A DNA stretch of 64,000 bases from CADEGL01 sp050180485 (GCA_050180485.1 JBFXED010000013.1:27662-91661), one strand, 5' to 3'. Counted from the stretch's first letter, positions 25,357-34,145 are shown. The notes: generated from the letters alone by a model not told the origin. Program-made: numbers and translations.

Positions 25357-26982
25357 TTAGGACGCCGCGCGGCCGCCGAGTGTGGCCAGCGCCGGCAGCG
25401 CCTTGCCGGCGCCCTCGGCCATCATCATCAGATCGCTTTTCATCGCGGCCTGGCGCGCCTCGACCGCGCGGCTTCGGCGGGCCTCCGCCACCTGGTTGCG
25501 GTCCTTGAGAATCTTGGGCGGCGCGCCGTTGGCTTCGGCGAGCACGCGCAGCGCCTCGTCGTGATCGAGATTGTCCAGAACTTCGGGCGCGGCTTGCGCC
25601 AGCCGCAAGGCGGGCTCGTAGGTGCGCAGCACGGCCTGGGCCTGCCCCGCCTTCTGCGCGCGGGCGAGCGGGGAGACATATTCCACCTTGAGGCGCGCGC
25701 CGGTCAGCTGCGGCGGCGCGGGCGGCAACGCGCCCTGACGCGCCAGAAGCGCGAAGCCGCGCGCGATCATCGGCCCCAGGAACTCGGCCTGCAGCCGGCC
25801 GAGCACCGGCCCCATCACGCGCATCATCTCGCCCGCGATCTCGTACACCTGCGCCGCCGTCATGCGCGGATCGCGCATCACCTGCAGCACGTCGGCGTGG
25901 AACGCCGCGCGCACCGCCTGGCGGCGCTGCTCCATCATCTCGAAACCGATGTCGAGCCGCGCGGGCACCGAGAGCGGCTGGATGAAGGGACCGCGCCCGT
26001 CCATGCGGCCGAAATTGAGCCCGCCCGGCACCGTGCGTACGGGCAGCACCACGCCGTCGTCGGCGACCAGGAGCGGCGGATCGACCGCCTTCTGCGCCGC
26101 CTTGATGACGGTCTTCGACATGGCATGCAGCATCTTCTGGTCGGCGAGCGCGTTCCAGCCCGGCCCGCGCCCATAGGTTTCGCCCGCATCCTTGGACCAG
26201 CGCGCGACCAGATACGGCATCTCGTGGAAGCCGCCCTCGGCCACGACCGCCCGGTCGGCCAGCGAGACATAGCAAGAGGCGAACGCCATGTGCGCGCCGT
26301 CGCGCCGCGCGCCGTCACGCTCCGTGCGCGGGAACACCGCGTGCAGGAACTCGAAGCGCTCCTCCGCGCGGCCCGCCGCCAGCGCGCGTGCGACCTTCTC
26401 GCCCGCTTCCGCGCCCCATTCCTGGCGCGCCTGGCGCGCGGTCAGCGCGAAGCGGCGGAACACCGTGTCCACCCGGCCGGCGGCGTCCTCGGCGATGGCC
26501 AGCTCGCCCAGCGCGCGCGCCGAGAACACCAGCCCCTTGCCGGGCGCGTCGCCCAGGAACATGCCCGCCGTGCCGAAGGCGCCGAGATCGAGATAGAACT
26601 CGTGGCAGGCTTGCGCGTGTCCGGCCGAAGGCGCCGCGAAGGCGTCGTAGAGAAGATCTTCCGCCGCGGCCAGCCAGCGCCGCGCGAAATCGTCCTCGCC
26701 GAGCGAAGCGTCCTCGAGCCGCAGCGCGAACCAGCGCATGGACGGGTTGGTGACCAGCCCGTGCAGCGAGGCGGCCAACGTGTCGGCCGCCTGCATCGAC
26801 GTGCCGTCATAGAGAAGCGCGTCGCGCCGCGCGCCGCCCGCGCCGGAGACCATGGCGCGCGCCCCCAGCACGTCGCGCCGGCCCAACAGATGGTCGGCGA
26901 TGTCCTGCCAGGTGGATTCGAACGAAACCCGCTCCGCGGCGAGCTGCTCCCAGCGGCGGATGAGGGTGGCGGAATCGGTCAT
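25357..26982 (-). CDS. phage head-tail connecting (portal) protein
   Basis: A 541-residue podovirus-type portal protein. The N-terminus (LIRRWEQLAAERVSFESTWQDIADH) and the stretch DALLYDGTSMQAADTLAASLHGLVTNP are typical of the T7-like head-to-tail connector family. It has no membrane segment. In the virion it would form the dodecameric ring through which DNA is packaged by the terminase encoded at 32838-34145. The reading frame is intact. Upstream on the same strand come the fibre-like genes, and downstream the envelope block breaks the phage gene order. Confidence 0.85.
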   Translation of the reverse strand: MTDSATLIRRWEQLAAERVSFESTWQDIADHLLGRRDVLGARAMVSGAGGARRDALLYDGTSMQAADTLAASLHGLVTNPSMRWFALRLEDASLGEDDFARRWLAAAEDLLYDAFAAPSAGHAQACHEFYLDLGAFGTAGMFLGDAPGKGLVFSARALGELAIAEDAAGRVDTVFRRFALTARQARQEWGAEAGEKVARALAAGRAEERFEFLHAVFPRTERDGARRDGAHMAFASCYVSLADRAVVAEGGFHEMPYLVARWSKDAGETYGRGPGWNALADQKMLHAMSKTVIKAAQKAVDPPLLVADDGVVLPVRTVPGGLNFGRMDGRGPFIQPLSVPARLDIGFEMMEQRRQAVRAAFHADVLQVMRDPRMTAAQVYEIAGEMMRVMGPVLGRLQAEFLGPMIARGFALLARQGALPPAPPQLTGARLKVEYVSPLARAQKAGQAQAVLRTYEPALRLAQAAPEVLDNLDHDEALRVLAEANGAPPKILKDRNQVAEARRSRAVEARQAAMKSDLMMMAEGAGKALPALATLGGRAAS

Positions 26983-27089
26983 GCGGGAAGCCTCTTGTGG
27001 AAATGGGAACGCGCGGCGTCACGCTTCCGGCGGCGGCGGCGCGGCGGTAGACTTCTGCGTCGGGGAAACCACCACCGAAGGAGAACGCG

Positions 27090-27476
27090 ATGAAACGGTT
27101 GACCGTCCTAGCCGCCTCGGTTGCGCTGGCGTTGCCCGCGGCCGCGATGGCCCAGACGACGACGCCCGCGCCGGGCACCGTCGTGCCGCAGACCGCGCCC
27201 ATGAACACCAACATCCCGCCCCCGGGCGCCAAGCCCAGCGGCACCATGCCGGCCACGCCGGCCCAGCCGGGCGCGCCCGGCGCCGGCGCCACGCCCGCCA
27301 CCCCCGCCCAGCCGGGCGGCGGCCAGAAGATGGGGGCCGATCAAGGCACGAAAATGGGGCAGCAGGGCGACAAGGACATGAAGCAGAAGAAAGTGCATAA
27401 GAAGGTCAAGAAGCACACGCCGCCCGCGGCCGACGGTACTCTGAAACCCAATCCGCCGCCCAAGGCCACACCCTGA
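27090..27476 (+). CDS. small secreted Pro/Ala/Gly-rich protein
   Basis: A 128-residue protein with a signal peptide (LTVLAASVALALPAAAMAQ) and a low-complexity mature part: two copies of ATPAQPG, a Gln/Gly/Lys segment, and a Lys/His-rich patch (KQKKVHKKVKKH) before a Pro-rich tail. GAAGGAGA precedes the ATG by seven bases. The polycationic patch could bind the envelope or nucleic acid. It lies between phage genes but is read on the opposite strand, and its codon use matches the host. A strong terminator follows. Confidence 0.7.
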   Translation: MKRLTVLAASVALALPAAAMAQTTTPAPGTVVPQTAPMNTNIPPPGAKPSGTMPATPAQPGAPGAGATPATPAQPGGGQKMGADQGTKMGQQGDKDMKQKKVHKKVKKHTPPAADGTLKPNPPPKATP

Positions 27477-27498
27477 GCGCGCACCCCGCGTGAACGCG

Positions 27499-27530
27499 AA
27501 AAAGCCCCGCCATCGCGCGGGGCTTTTTTT
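27499..27530 (+). terminator. rho-independent terminator
   Basis: AAAAAGCCCCGC and GCGGGGCTTTTTT form a long perfect stem with a short loop (CATCGC) and a T run, 23 bp after the stop of the secreted small protein. The flanking A and T runs make it usable from both strands, so it may also stop the converging phage transcript. Confidence 0.85.
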
Positions 27531-27638
27531 CGGAAGCTGAAATGAAAGCGCCGCATCGATGCCGATGCGGCGCTTCCGTGAAACGCGATCGCGGCGCGAG
27601 CCGACGACACCACGGCCGGGAAGGTCCAGGCGCGCGGT

Positions 27639-28574
27639 TTAGAGGAAGCGGTTTCCGGTCTTGCCCGAACTGTCGTCGAGCGGCGGCCGGCCGTCATTGC
27701 GCTGGACGATGAAAATATTGTGATCGGCCCCCTGCTGCAGCTCGATGCCGACGGAAAAAGGACCTTGGCCGTTGCTGATGCCGACGTCGAAGCGATCGAA
27801 CGTACCTGCGGTGTCGATGCCGCCGCCCGTCGCGCCATAGGGCTCGATATGGGCGGAAAACCGGTTGCCGCTGCCGGCGCGCGGGTCAATGCGAATGCCG
27901 CGCAAGCCGGGCCGCAAAAGCGCTTGAACGGTGAACCAATTGGAAATCTTCCCGCCGCCCCCGACATCCGTAAGGTTGATGCCATAGCGCATGACGCCAA
28001 GCAGCGGATTGTCGCGGCTTGCCTCGCCTTCGATCTCGAGCATTTCGATACGGTTGCGCTGGATATTGGGCCCGGACAGCTTGAGCCCATCGGGCATGTT
28101 GCCGCCAAAGACGCGGACGCGCGTGATCCACAGCCGGTTGTCGATGAACATGACCGGACCACCCAGCGCGCCATAGGAGGCGCGCGGATGGATATGGACC
28201 GCCGCGCCGTCGCCCCGGTACTCGATCACGCAGCCCAGATTGAGGTCGCAGTGGAGCAGCGTATCGAACCGCAGCCCGTCGCCCTTGACGCCCGGGAAGC
28301 GCAGGATGACGCCGTCGAACCGCCAATGGGCGTTCTCCATCATCGGCACGTCGACGGTCGCCTTGCAGGTGATGGCGTTTCGCTCGAGACCGTTATTGCC
28401 ATAGGTGCCGCCGATCACCTCGAGGCCCAGGCCGTTGGCGGCGGCGTAATTGATGGCCTCCTGCAGCCCTTCGCTTTGCGAGCCGGAGACCTCGAGACGG
28501 CCGGCCGGGGTCTGCACCTCCCACGGCCCCTCCTGACTGCGGGCCATGGTCACGCGAGCATATGGCGGCAACAT
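27639..28574 (-). CDS. phage-module beta-helix-like appendage protein, copy 2
   Basis: A 311-residue protein with regular short beta-strand periods (VMFIDNRLWITRVRVFGG, LSGPNIQRNRIEMLEIEG, IEPYGATGGG) typical of right-handed beta-helix or tail-spike folds. It is a paralogue of the gene 76 bp upstream: both have ARS-x4-W-[QE]-V near the N-terminus, SWFTVQALL-like SNWFTVQALL in the middle, and end in NRFL. It has no signal peptide, so a virion role is more likely than secretion. No catalytic motif is visible. Confidence 0.6.
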   Translation of the reverse strand: MLPPYARVTMARSQEGPWEVQTPAGRLEVSGSQSEGLQEAINYAAANGLGLEVIGGTYGNNGLERNAITCKATVDVPMMENAHWRFDGVILRFPGVKGDGLRFDTLLHCDLNLGCVIEYRGDGAAVHIHPRASYGALGGPVMFIDNRLWITRVRVFGGNMPDGLKLSGPNIQRNRIEMLEIEGEASRDNPLLGVMRYGINLTDVGGGGKISNWFTVQALLRPGLRGIRIDPRAGSGNRFSAHIEPYGATGGGIDTAGTFDRFDVGISNGQGPFSVGIELQQGADHNIFIVQRNDGRPPLDDSSGKTGNRFL

Positions 28575-28650
28575 CGAGCGATCCCCGGTTCCGGACGGCC
28601 GGATTTATCACGCCGGACGGGCGGACCCAACGTCTAAGAACGGGGCCGCG

Positions 28651-29568
28651 TCAGAGGAAGCGGTTGCGGCCCTGGGGCGCGTTGTCCACCAAGGGCATCA
28701 GGCCGCGGTTGCGCTGAACGATGAAACTGTTGTCGGCCGCACTCTCCGTCAGCTCGATACCGACACCGTAGGGCGCCGCGCCCTCGGCGATGTCGAGCAC
28801 GTAGTGGCCATGACCGCCCGAGGTGCGGACACCGCGCGCGGACGCGCCGCACGGTTCGATATGCGCCTCGAACCGGTTGGCCATCGCGCCCTCCACCTCG
28901 ATCCCGCAAATGCCGGGCGCCAGCAGCGCCTGCACCGTGAACCAGTTGGAGGGGTGGTTTCCCGCCACGTGAATGCCTCGGCTCATCACCGGAAAGCCGT
29001 CGAGGATGTCGCCCTCGATTTCGATCACATCGAAGCGATTGCGGGCGATGGAAACAGTGCCAGACAGCTTTATGCCAGCGGGATTTTCCCCTCGTCGAAC
29101 TCGAAGCCGAGCAACTCGAATTTCGGCACCAGTAAACGCGGGCTGCTCACCGCGAGGATAGTTATTATGAGGAGCGACGTGCATGGCCGCCTCATTTCCG
29201 TGGTAGTGGATTGAACAATCAAAAACTATTCGACTGTGAATCACCGAATCGAAACGAATCCCATCGCCAGTTGAACCAGGTCGTATATCAATAACAACTC
29301 CCTCAAATTTCCAAAACGCGTTTGCGAGTGGCGGAATCAATAACGTGGCCGAGCATTGAATCATATTCTGAGCAATGTTCGGTGGGTTATCTGACGTGCC
29401 CCCGACAACCCTTAACGCCAGGTTATGTTGAGCGGCGTAGTTGATTGCCTCCTGCAGACCTGACGTTTTCGAGTTCGAAATATCCAATAGTCCGGTTGAT
29501 GGGGTGAGAACCTGCCATTCACTCGCTTCGCTCCGGGCGAAAAGAACTTCCGGATGGCCCGATCGCAT
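28651..29568 (-). CDS. phage-module beta-helix-like appendage protein, copy 1
   Basis: A 305-residue paralogue of the following gene, aligned over its whole length (GLQEAINYAA, SNWFTVQALL, HIEPCGASARG, IVQRNRG, C-terminal RNRFL). The 5' half is clearly richer in A+T than the 3' half, so a base-composition boundary lies inside the gene at about 29050. Together with the next genes this marks the edge of a mosaic segment. The product probably forms part of a virion appendage or spike. No enzyme motif seen. Confidence 0.6.
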   Translation of the reverse strand: MRSGHPEVLFARSEASEWQVLTPSTGLLDISNSKTSGLQEAINYAAQHNLALRVVGGTSDNPPNIAQNMIQCSATLLIPPLANAFWKFEGVVIDIRPGSTGDGIRFDSVIHSRIVFDCSIHYHGNEAAMHVAPHNNYPRGEQPAFTGAEIRVARLRVRRGENPAGIKLSGTVSIARNRFDVIEIEGDILDGFPVMSRGIHVAGNHPSNWFTVQALLAPGICGIEVEGAMANRFEAHIEPCGASARGVRTSGGHGHYVLDIAEGAAPYGVGIELTESAADNSFIVQRNRGLMPLVDNAPQGRNRFL

Positions 29569-29698
29569 TACCCGATCCTCTTCATAAGCGCCAAGTTCCG
29601 AATTATGGCCATAGCTATCGGATCGTCAAAAGCCACGCGCTATAAAGCGAATTCGAAAGCACTAGCACCAGGTTAGTCCGATGCTTTAATATATACGA

Positions 29699-29908
29699 AT
29701 GGACACTGAGCTAAAAATTCGGGCTTACAAATTGTTGCGTAAGCATCAATTCGTTTCTGAAGAAGAGTTCGATGATCTATTTAAAGAGCGCGACGGCAAG
29801 GTCTTCGGTCGCCTTTACGCTCACGAACCACTGATAGAAATTGATGTAGAAGCTGGGACGATTTCCTTCGACGATTTCCCAGATGGAAAGTTCACCATTG
29901 CAGTTTGA
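29699..29908 (+). CDS. small acidic protein of the AT-rich segment
   Basis: A 69-residue hydrophilic protein (KIRAYKLLRKHQFVSEEEFDDLFKERDGK ...) with a much lower GC content than the flanking phage genes. Its stop codon overlaps the start of the sulfotransferase gene (TGATG), so they form a two-gene transcript reading against the phage genes. An AT-rich promoter-like region (TTTAATATATACG) directly precedes it. No family recognised. Confidence 0.55.
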   Translation: MDTELKIRAYKLLRKHQFVSEEEFDDLFKERDGKVFGRLYAHEPLIEIDVEAGTISFDDFPDGKFTIAV

Positions 29909-30828
29909 TGGTTCCTGTTTTCATCCATCCTGGATTTAGCAATACGGGAACCTCTAGCCTCCAGATAAACCTATTCAGCAAGAGGGCCGACATTTTTTTT
30001 GTCGGCGAACCGTACAAGGAGCGCGGTGGCATTTTTACAGCTATACGCTCCCTCGAAGATATGAACTTCGACGGCACAAAAATTCAGCGGCTTTCGGACA
30101 AGCAAATATTTGATCGCGCAGACGGGCGTCCAATTGTCATTTCGGACGAAACCCTTACTGAAGCTCCCCAACTCTTCTTCCGACAGTTCGTTATGCCGCG
30201 CGATGTAATTGCGATGCGGCTTAAGATGCTATTTCCAGAAGCTAAGATTATCTTCACGATAAGAGAGCAACGGACTCGAATTGCCTCAATGTATCTCAAT
30301 CTAAAACGCAACTATGCGAAATTTTCCAACATGCCCATACCACCGTTTGATGAGTGGTTTGACGCGATGATTTCTCAGGTGCGAAGCGAATATCTTCATA
30401 ACCTAGACTACACTTCGACAATAGATCTCTATTGTAGCCTATTCGGAGAACGAAACGTTCACATCCTTCCTATCGAATTGCCTACTCAAGCTTATTATGC
30501 GCGCTTGTGCGCCTTTATGGGATTGACTCTCGATGCCTCTGTCATACCGATGCTTTCCGAGCGTCAAAACAGACGCCTTACTATCGTCGAAGACGCGTTG
30601 CTTGACTCACGAGGTAACAAAATCGACGTCATCCTTGAACATCTAAAGAAAAAGTTGGGCTCGGAAGCGGTTGAAGCTGCTATCAAAGACGCACCCCCGG
30701 CATACCCCGAACTAAGTAAATCCCGGCAGGACAAGATTGTGTCCGTGGTCTGTAGAGGCAACAGAACAATATCTGAGCAATTTAAACTTGATCTTGCCAA
30801 GTTAGGTTACGCGGTCATGGAGCGGTGA
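29908..30828 (+). CDS. sulfotransferase-like protein (phage cargo gene)
   Basis: A 306-residue P-loop protein. The N-terminus VFIHPGFSNTGTSSLQ (residues 4-19) matches the 5'-phosphosulfate-binding loop of sulfotransferases. IIFTIREQRTRIASMYLNL matches the 3'-phosphate (PAPS) motif, with Arg and Ser in place. Such enzymes transfer sulfate from PAPS to sugars, lipids or other small molecules. It starts at the ATG at 29908, coupled to the stop of the small upstream gene. The segment is AT-rich compared with the window, and the gene reads opposite to the phage structural genes, so it looks like an acquired cargo (moron) gene, possibly altering surface polysaccharide. Confidence 0.75.
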   Translation: MVPVFIHPGFSNTGTSSLQINLFSKRADIFFVGEPYKERGGIFTAIRSLEDMNFDGTKIQRLSDKQIFDRADGRPIVISDETLTEAPQLFFRQFVMPRDVIAMRLKMLFPEAKIIFTIREQRTRIASMYLNLKRNYAKFSNMPIPPFDEWFDAMISQVRSEYLHNLDYTSTIDLYCSLFGERNVHILPIELPTQAYYARLCAFMGLTLDASVIPMLSERQNRRLTIVEDALLDSRGNKIDVILEHLKKKLGSEAVEAAIKDAPPAYPELSKSRQDKIVSVVCRGNRTISEQFKLDLAKLGYAVMER

Positions 30829-32116
30829 GAGTTAAAACTATTTCATCTGATAATCTTGAGGGCCAATAAGTCACTCTTTCTAGCCAACCATTGTGAGGAA
30901 GGGTCGAATCATCGCCTGTTAGCTTTAAGTTTGTTAGCCCAATGGGGACCGCTCCAAGAGAATCTGTTATCATTTCGCCGGCGCTTAGGCTTGCCGCATA
31001 GTCATTGAGCGCCCACGCCATAGCTGACCGAAATTGCTCGTTTGCAGTCGCAGTGTTTGAGGATGTGGAATTAACCACAGTTTCACCTGAAGTTGTCACA
31101 ACTTGACCTAGGGTGCGCCCTGAACGCAGGCGAAGATTGATTTGGTTGTTCGTAGTTCCATCGCTAAAGGTAATGCCTCCAGCAAAGCCGATCAGCCGAC
31201 CGCACCACAATAAGGTGCCCGCGTTGGAGTTGAAGGCATAACCCGAAGTGGCAACGTTAGCTGATTCAGCCACTCGCGTCGTCGGCGCACTCATCGTCTT
31301 GATGTAGCTTGTCGGGAACGCGCCGGCTTCGAGCTGCGCACCCCAGTAAAACAGGCCGCTGCCGACGGTACCGACGTAGGTTCCGCGCGTGTTGTCCGCC
31401 GGATTGCAGATTCCCAGGTCAAATCGGCCATCCGAACCCGCATTCGGCGTGAAGACACACCAAACCCGATACCAGCCGTTCGGCCACGCCTCGATCTCCG
31501 CGGATGCGACAATGCCGGTCAGCGATCCGACCGTTCCCGTCGCGAGATCGAAGACGAACGAACCGGCGAAGCCCGACCCATCGCCGTGATAGATGTCGAC
31601 GAAGCCGCTGCTCCGCTCGTCCGCTTTCGTCCAAAAGCTGACGGTGTGCGCCACGTTCGTCACCGTCATGCTGAACCCGGCGGCGATGCGGTGGAAGGAA
31701 TTGTCGACGGTTTCTTCAAGCTTATCGGCGGTCGCCGCGCCATCGGGCGCCACGGCTTGGTTCACGTTGACCGTGACGTGTTCGGGCGTCCACGGCGACG
31801 TGGCGAGCGTTTCGCTTTCAAGGCAGATGTTCGTTCGCTCGCCCTCCACCAGCAGGCCGCGCCGCGCGCCCGTCAGCGGATGATGGTCGAAGCGCGGCGC
31901 GTCGGCCGCCACGGTCTCGATCAGGCCCGATGCGTTGACGCGCGCGGCCGTGCTGGCGCGCGCGAAGGAAATCGGCGGCAGGCCGGGATAGTGGAGGCTG
32001 GGCCTGCCCACGAAATCGAGATCGAGCACGGGCGGCGCGGGCAGTGCCAAGGGCGACGCGCCGCGCAGGCGGTCGTTCGCGGCCACCGAAGCGGGACGGA
32101 GCAAGGGCTGAAGCAT
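30815..32116 (-). CDS. phage head-spike/tail-fibre-like protein
   Basis: A 433-residue virion protein of the 'head spike fibre' type. Residues 30-90 hold the family pattern LDLDFVGRPSL, ISFARASTA, LLVEGERTN. The middle (residues about 110-270) is a carbohydrate-binding-like jelly-roll segment (VNVNQAVAPDG, FSMTVTNVAHTVSFWTKADE, GWYRVWCVF, YWGAQLEAGAFPTSYIKT). The last about 160 residues are a LamG/receptor-binding-like domain encoded by DNA of clearly lower GC. The change is near 31290, at a domain border, which suggests exchange of the host-recognition end. The 3' end overlaps the sulfotransferase gene by 14 bp. Confidence 0.75.
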   Translation of the reverse strand: MLQPLLRPASVAANDRLRGASPLALPAPPVLDLDFVGRPSLHYPGLPPISFARASTAARVNASGLIETVAADAPRFDHHPLTGARRGLLVEGERTNICLESETLATSPWTPEHVTVNVNQAVAPDGAATADKLEETVDNSFHRIAAGFSMTVTNVAHTVSFWTKADERSSGFVDIYHGDGSGFAGSFVFDLATGTVGSLTGIVASAEIEAWPNGWYRVWCVFTPNAGSDGRFDLGICNPADNTRGTYVGTVGSGLFYWGAQLEAGAFPTSYIKTMSAPTTRVAESANVATSGYAFNSNAGTLLWCGRLIGFAGGITFSDGTTNNQINLRLRSGRTLGQVVTTSGETVVNSTSSNTATANEQFRSAMAWALNDYAASLSAGEMITDSLGAVPIGLTNLKLTGDDSTLPHNGWLERVTYWPSRLSDEIVLTLTAP

Positions 32117-32187
32117 GGGGCACCTTCAGGAAAGCCTGGGCACGGGCGATGACCTTGATCGCCTTCGGCGCTCAAGCCTTCGACGGG

Positions 32188-32210
32188 TTTGACCTTCGAA
32201 GAAGGTCAAA
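32188..32210. repeat. perfect inverted repeat TTTGACCTTC-N3-GAAGGTCAAA
   Basis: Ten-base perfect arms with a GAA loop. It is embedded in a palindromic element related to the other REP-like copies (CTTCGACGGG just before it and GGACGAGG just after), between the fibre gene and the 92-residue protein gene. It could form a stable hairpin on either strand. Confidence 0.6.
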
Positions 32211-32243
32211 GGACGAGGCGGTTTTTCAATCGAAGAACGCCGC

Positions 32244-32522
32244 CTATTGGCTCAACCGTCCCGCCACCGTGCCGGAGGTGTAACCGCCGGTCTTGACGCC
32301 GAAGCGGTAGAGCACGCCGCGCTCGGGCTCGTTGCCCACCAGCTCGGCATTGGCCGAGAGCGCCTGCACGTCGAGCCAGGTGGCGCCGCCGTCGAAGCTG
32401 CGCTGCAGGTGCACGGTCGCGCTCCATGTGCCCGAGAGCGAGAAGTTGTAGGCGCCGTGCAACGCGGCCGGCGCGGCGAAGCTGTTCTCGGCGGCGATCG
32501 ACGCCGTGGTCTTGGCGATCAT
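32244..32522 (-). CDS. small phage structural protein
   Basis: A 92-residue protein (MIAKTTASIAAENSF ... SLSGTWSATVHLQRSFDGGATWLDV ... ETGYTSGT-like VKTGGYTSGTVAGRLSQ). The beta-rich pattern with a 'WSATVHLQRSFDGGATW' centre is typical of short phage tail or decoration proteins of the Bulb-type or immunoglobulin-like kind. The ATG at 32522 has GGGAGA seven bases upstream and starts after the small gene at 32525 with a 2-bp gap. Codon use fits the other phage genes. Confidence 0.7.
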   Translation of the reverse strand: MIAKTTASIAAENSFAAPAALHGAYNFSLSGTWSATVHLQRSFDGGATWLDVQALSANAELVGNEPERGVLYRFGVKTGGYTSGTVAGRLSQ

Positions 32523-32524
32523 GC

Positions 32525-32728
32525 TTATTCTCCCAACAGGGTCTTGCGGACGGCGGGCGCGGGCGAAGTATCGCCCTCCCCGCCCGTGAGGATGGTCGAG
32601 GCGCGGCCGCGCGCCTGGCGGGCGGCCAGGATCTGGCGCCGGCGCGCCTCCTCCACCGCCGGGTCGTCGCGACTGGGCGCGGGCGGCGGCGGCGGCAGGC
32701 TCGGCGGCGACGGGGCGAAGAAACTCAT
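32525..32728 (-). CDS. small phage protein with RASTILTGG motif
   Basis: A 67-residue protein with a Pro-rich N-terminus and the motif ARQARGRASTILTGGEGD followed by RKTLLGE. The same short C-terminal pattern occurs in small conserved proteins of many podovirus and prophage structural modules, found near the terminase or portal gene. Its position directly between terminase and the tail genes agrees. Molecular role unknown. Confidence 0.72.
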   Translation of the reverse strand: MSFFAPSPPSLPPPPPAPSRDDPAVEEARRRQILAARQARGRASTILTGGEGDTSPAPAVRKTLLGE

Positions 32729-32750
32729 GGGTGGCTCCCAAGAAAAGGCG

Positions 32751-32825
32751 CCTCACCCTGAGCAAGTCGAAGGGTGAGGTCCGTTGATGATGGTGGCCTC
32801 GCGCTTCGACGGGCTCAGCACGAGG
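32751..32825. repeat. two REP-like palindromic elements
   Basis: A 29-base palindrome at 32751-32779 (CCTCACCCTGAGCAAGTCGA/AGGGTGAGG) and an inverted relative at 32797-32825 (CCTCGCGCTTCGACGGGCTC/AGCACGAGG), 17 bp apart. The second abuts a T run and the terminase stop. Their core is the same as at 25321-25348. Confidence 0.75.
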
Positions 32826-32837
32826 GCTTTTTTTCCG

Positions 32838-34145
32838 CTATTCCATCGCGTCGTAATCGCCTTCGGCCATGGAAGGGCGAGAGGCAAAGATGTCGTAGTC
32901 GCCGAAGGCCGCGCGTTGCAGCGCGGGGCGGTCGCGCGCCTCGCGCAAACCCATGGCGGCGGTGCGCGCGGCGTCGGCGCCGTGGCTGGCCCAATCGTGC
33001 AAGGGCCGCGCGCGGAACAGGCCGAGCCGCTCGTCCCAGGCGCGGCGATAGGCGCGCAGGGCTTCGAGTCCGCGCGCGCATTTGGCGGCGTCGAACCAGG
33101 CGCGCGGGATGAGGGCGCGCAGCGCCTGGATGCCGTCGTCCACCGCGTGGCGCGCGACGATGCGCCCGCGGATGCCGAGGGAGGCCAGCATTTCGATGCG
33201 CGTGCGCCCGGTGCCGAGTTCCCGCGCCGCCGCGTCGTGCGGCAGAAGATGCTCGCCATAGACATAGGGCTTGGCGCCCAAGACACGCGCGTAATGGTCG
33301 AGCCCGACGCCCGCGCTTTCGTGATAGTCGATCCAGCGCAGCTCGCGCCCCGCCTGCTGGACGAACCAGATGGCGGTCGAATCGCCGATGCCCAGATCCC
33401 ATGCGGTGTGCACGGGCAGCGCCGGCTCCCACGGCACGTTGCCGATACGGTTCTCGCGCTCGGCGTCGGCCAGAAGCTTCGCGTAATAGGCGCCGACGAT
33501 GCCGGCGGCGAAGGAGCACTCGAACTCCTGCGCGAACTCGTCTTCGTCCATGTCGCGGCGCGCGGCTTCCAGCTCGCCGGGCGGGATGACGCCCGTCTCG
33601 GACGCGCGGCGCAGCGCGGCGAACCAGTCGCCGTCGCCCGCCGCCATCTTGGCCGTGGCGTCCTGGTAGAGATCGTGGAAGGCGTTGCGTCCCTTGGGCG
33701 TGCCGATGAAGAGGGCCGATCCTTCGCGGTCGGACAAGGCCGGCCGCACCACCTGGCTCCAGGCCGTGGGCCGCATCTGGCCGTATTCGTCGAGCACCAC
33801 GCCGTCGAGATAGAGGCCGCGCAGCGCGTCCGGGTTGTCGGCGCCGTCGACGAACAGGCGCCGCCCGCCCCACAGATCGATGCGCAGCTCGCCCTCGTGC
33901 ACCGTGCGCTCGGGTATGCCGGCGGTGAATCGCTTCATATAGTCCCACGCCACGCGCTTGGCCTGCTTGCGCAGCGGCGCGAGATAGGCGTGGCGCGGTT
34001 CCGGCCGCGCGCAATGGACGGAATCCGCGATCAGTTCGTTAACCGCCAAGACCGTCTTGCCGAAGCGACGGTGGCAGACCAGGACCGAAAAGCGCTTCAG
34101 CGCCGAATGGAGCGCCGCCTGGTGCGGCCGTGCCTCATACGCCAC
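32838..34145 (-). CDS. phage terminase large subunit
   Basis: A 435-residue terminase with an ATPase Walker A-like motif CHRRFGKT (Lys30), Walker B GVVLDEYGQM, the coupling motif GTPKGRNAF, and a C-terminal RNase H-like nuclease domain (TAWDLGIGDSTAIW, GRDD-like AVDDGIQALR, and HDWASHGADAAR). This is the packaging motor and nuclease that would load phage DNA through the portal. All motifs look intact, unusual for an old remnant. It overlaps the small terminase gene by 11 bp. Confidence 0.9.
   Translation of the reverse strand: MAYEARPHQAALHSALKRFSVLVCHRRFGKTVLAVNELIADSVHCARPEPRHAYLAPLRKQAKRVAWDYMKRFTAGIPERTVHEGELRIDLWGGRRLFVDGADNPDALRGLYLDGVVLDEYGQMRPTAWSQVVRPALSDREGSALFIGTPKGRNAFHDLYQDATAKMAAGDGDWFAALRRASETGVIPPGELEAARRDMDEDEFAQEFECSFAAGIVGAYYAKLLADAERENRIGNVPWEPALPVHTAWDLGIGDSTAIWFVQQAGRELRWIDYHESAGVGLDHYARVLGAKPYVYGEHLLPHDAAARELGTGRTRIEMLASLGIRGRIVARHAVDDGIQALRALIPRAWFDAAKCARGLEALRAYRRAWDERLGLFRARPLHDWASHGADAARTAAMGLREARDRPALQRAAFGDYDIFASRPSMAEGDYDAME

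Noticed and set aside
25258..27093. Long plus-strand frame of about 610 codons opposite the portal gene
   Set aside because: His/Arg-rich antisense shadow of the portal protein with no start signal.
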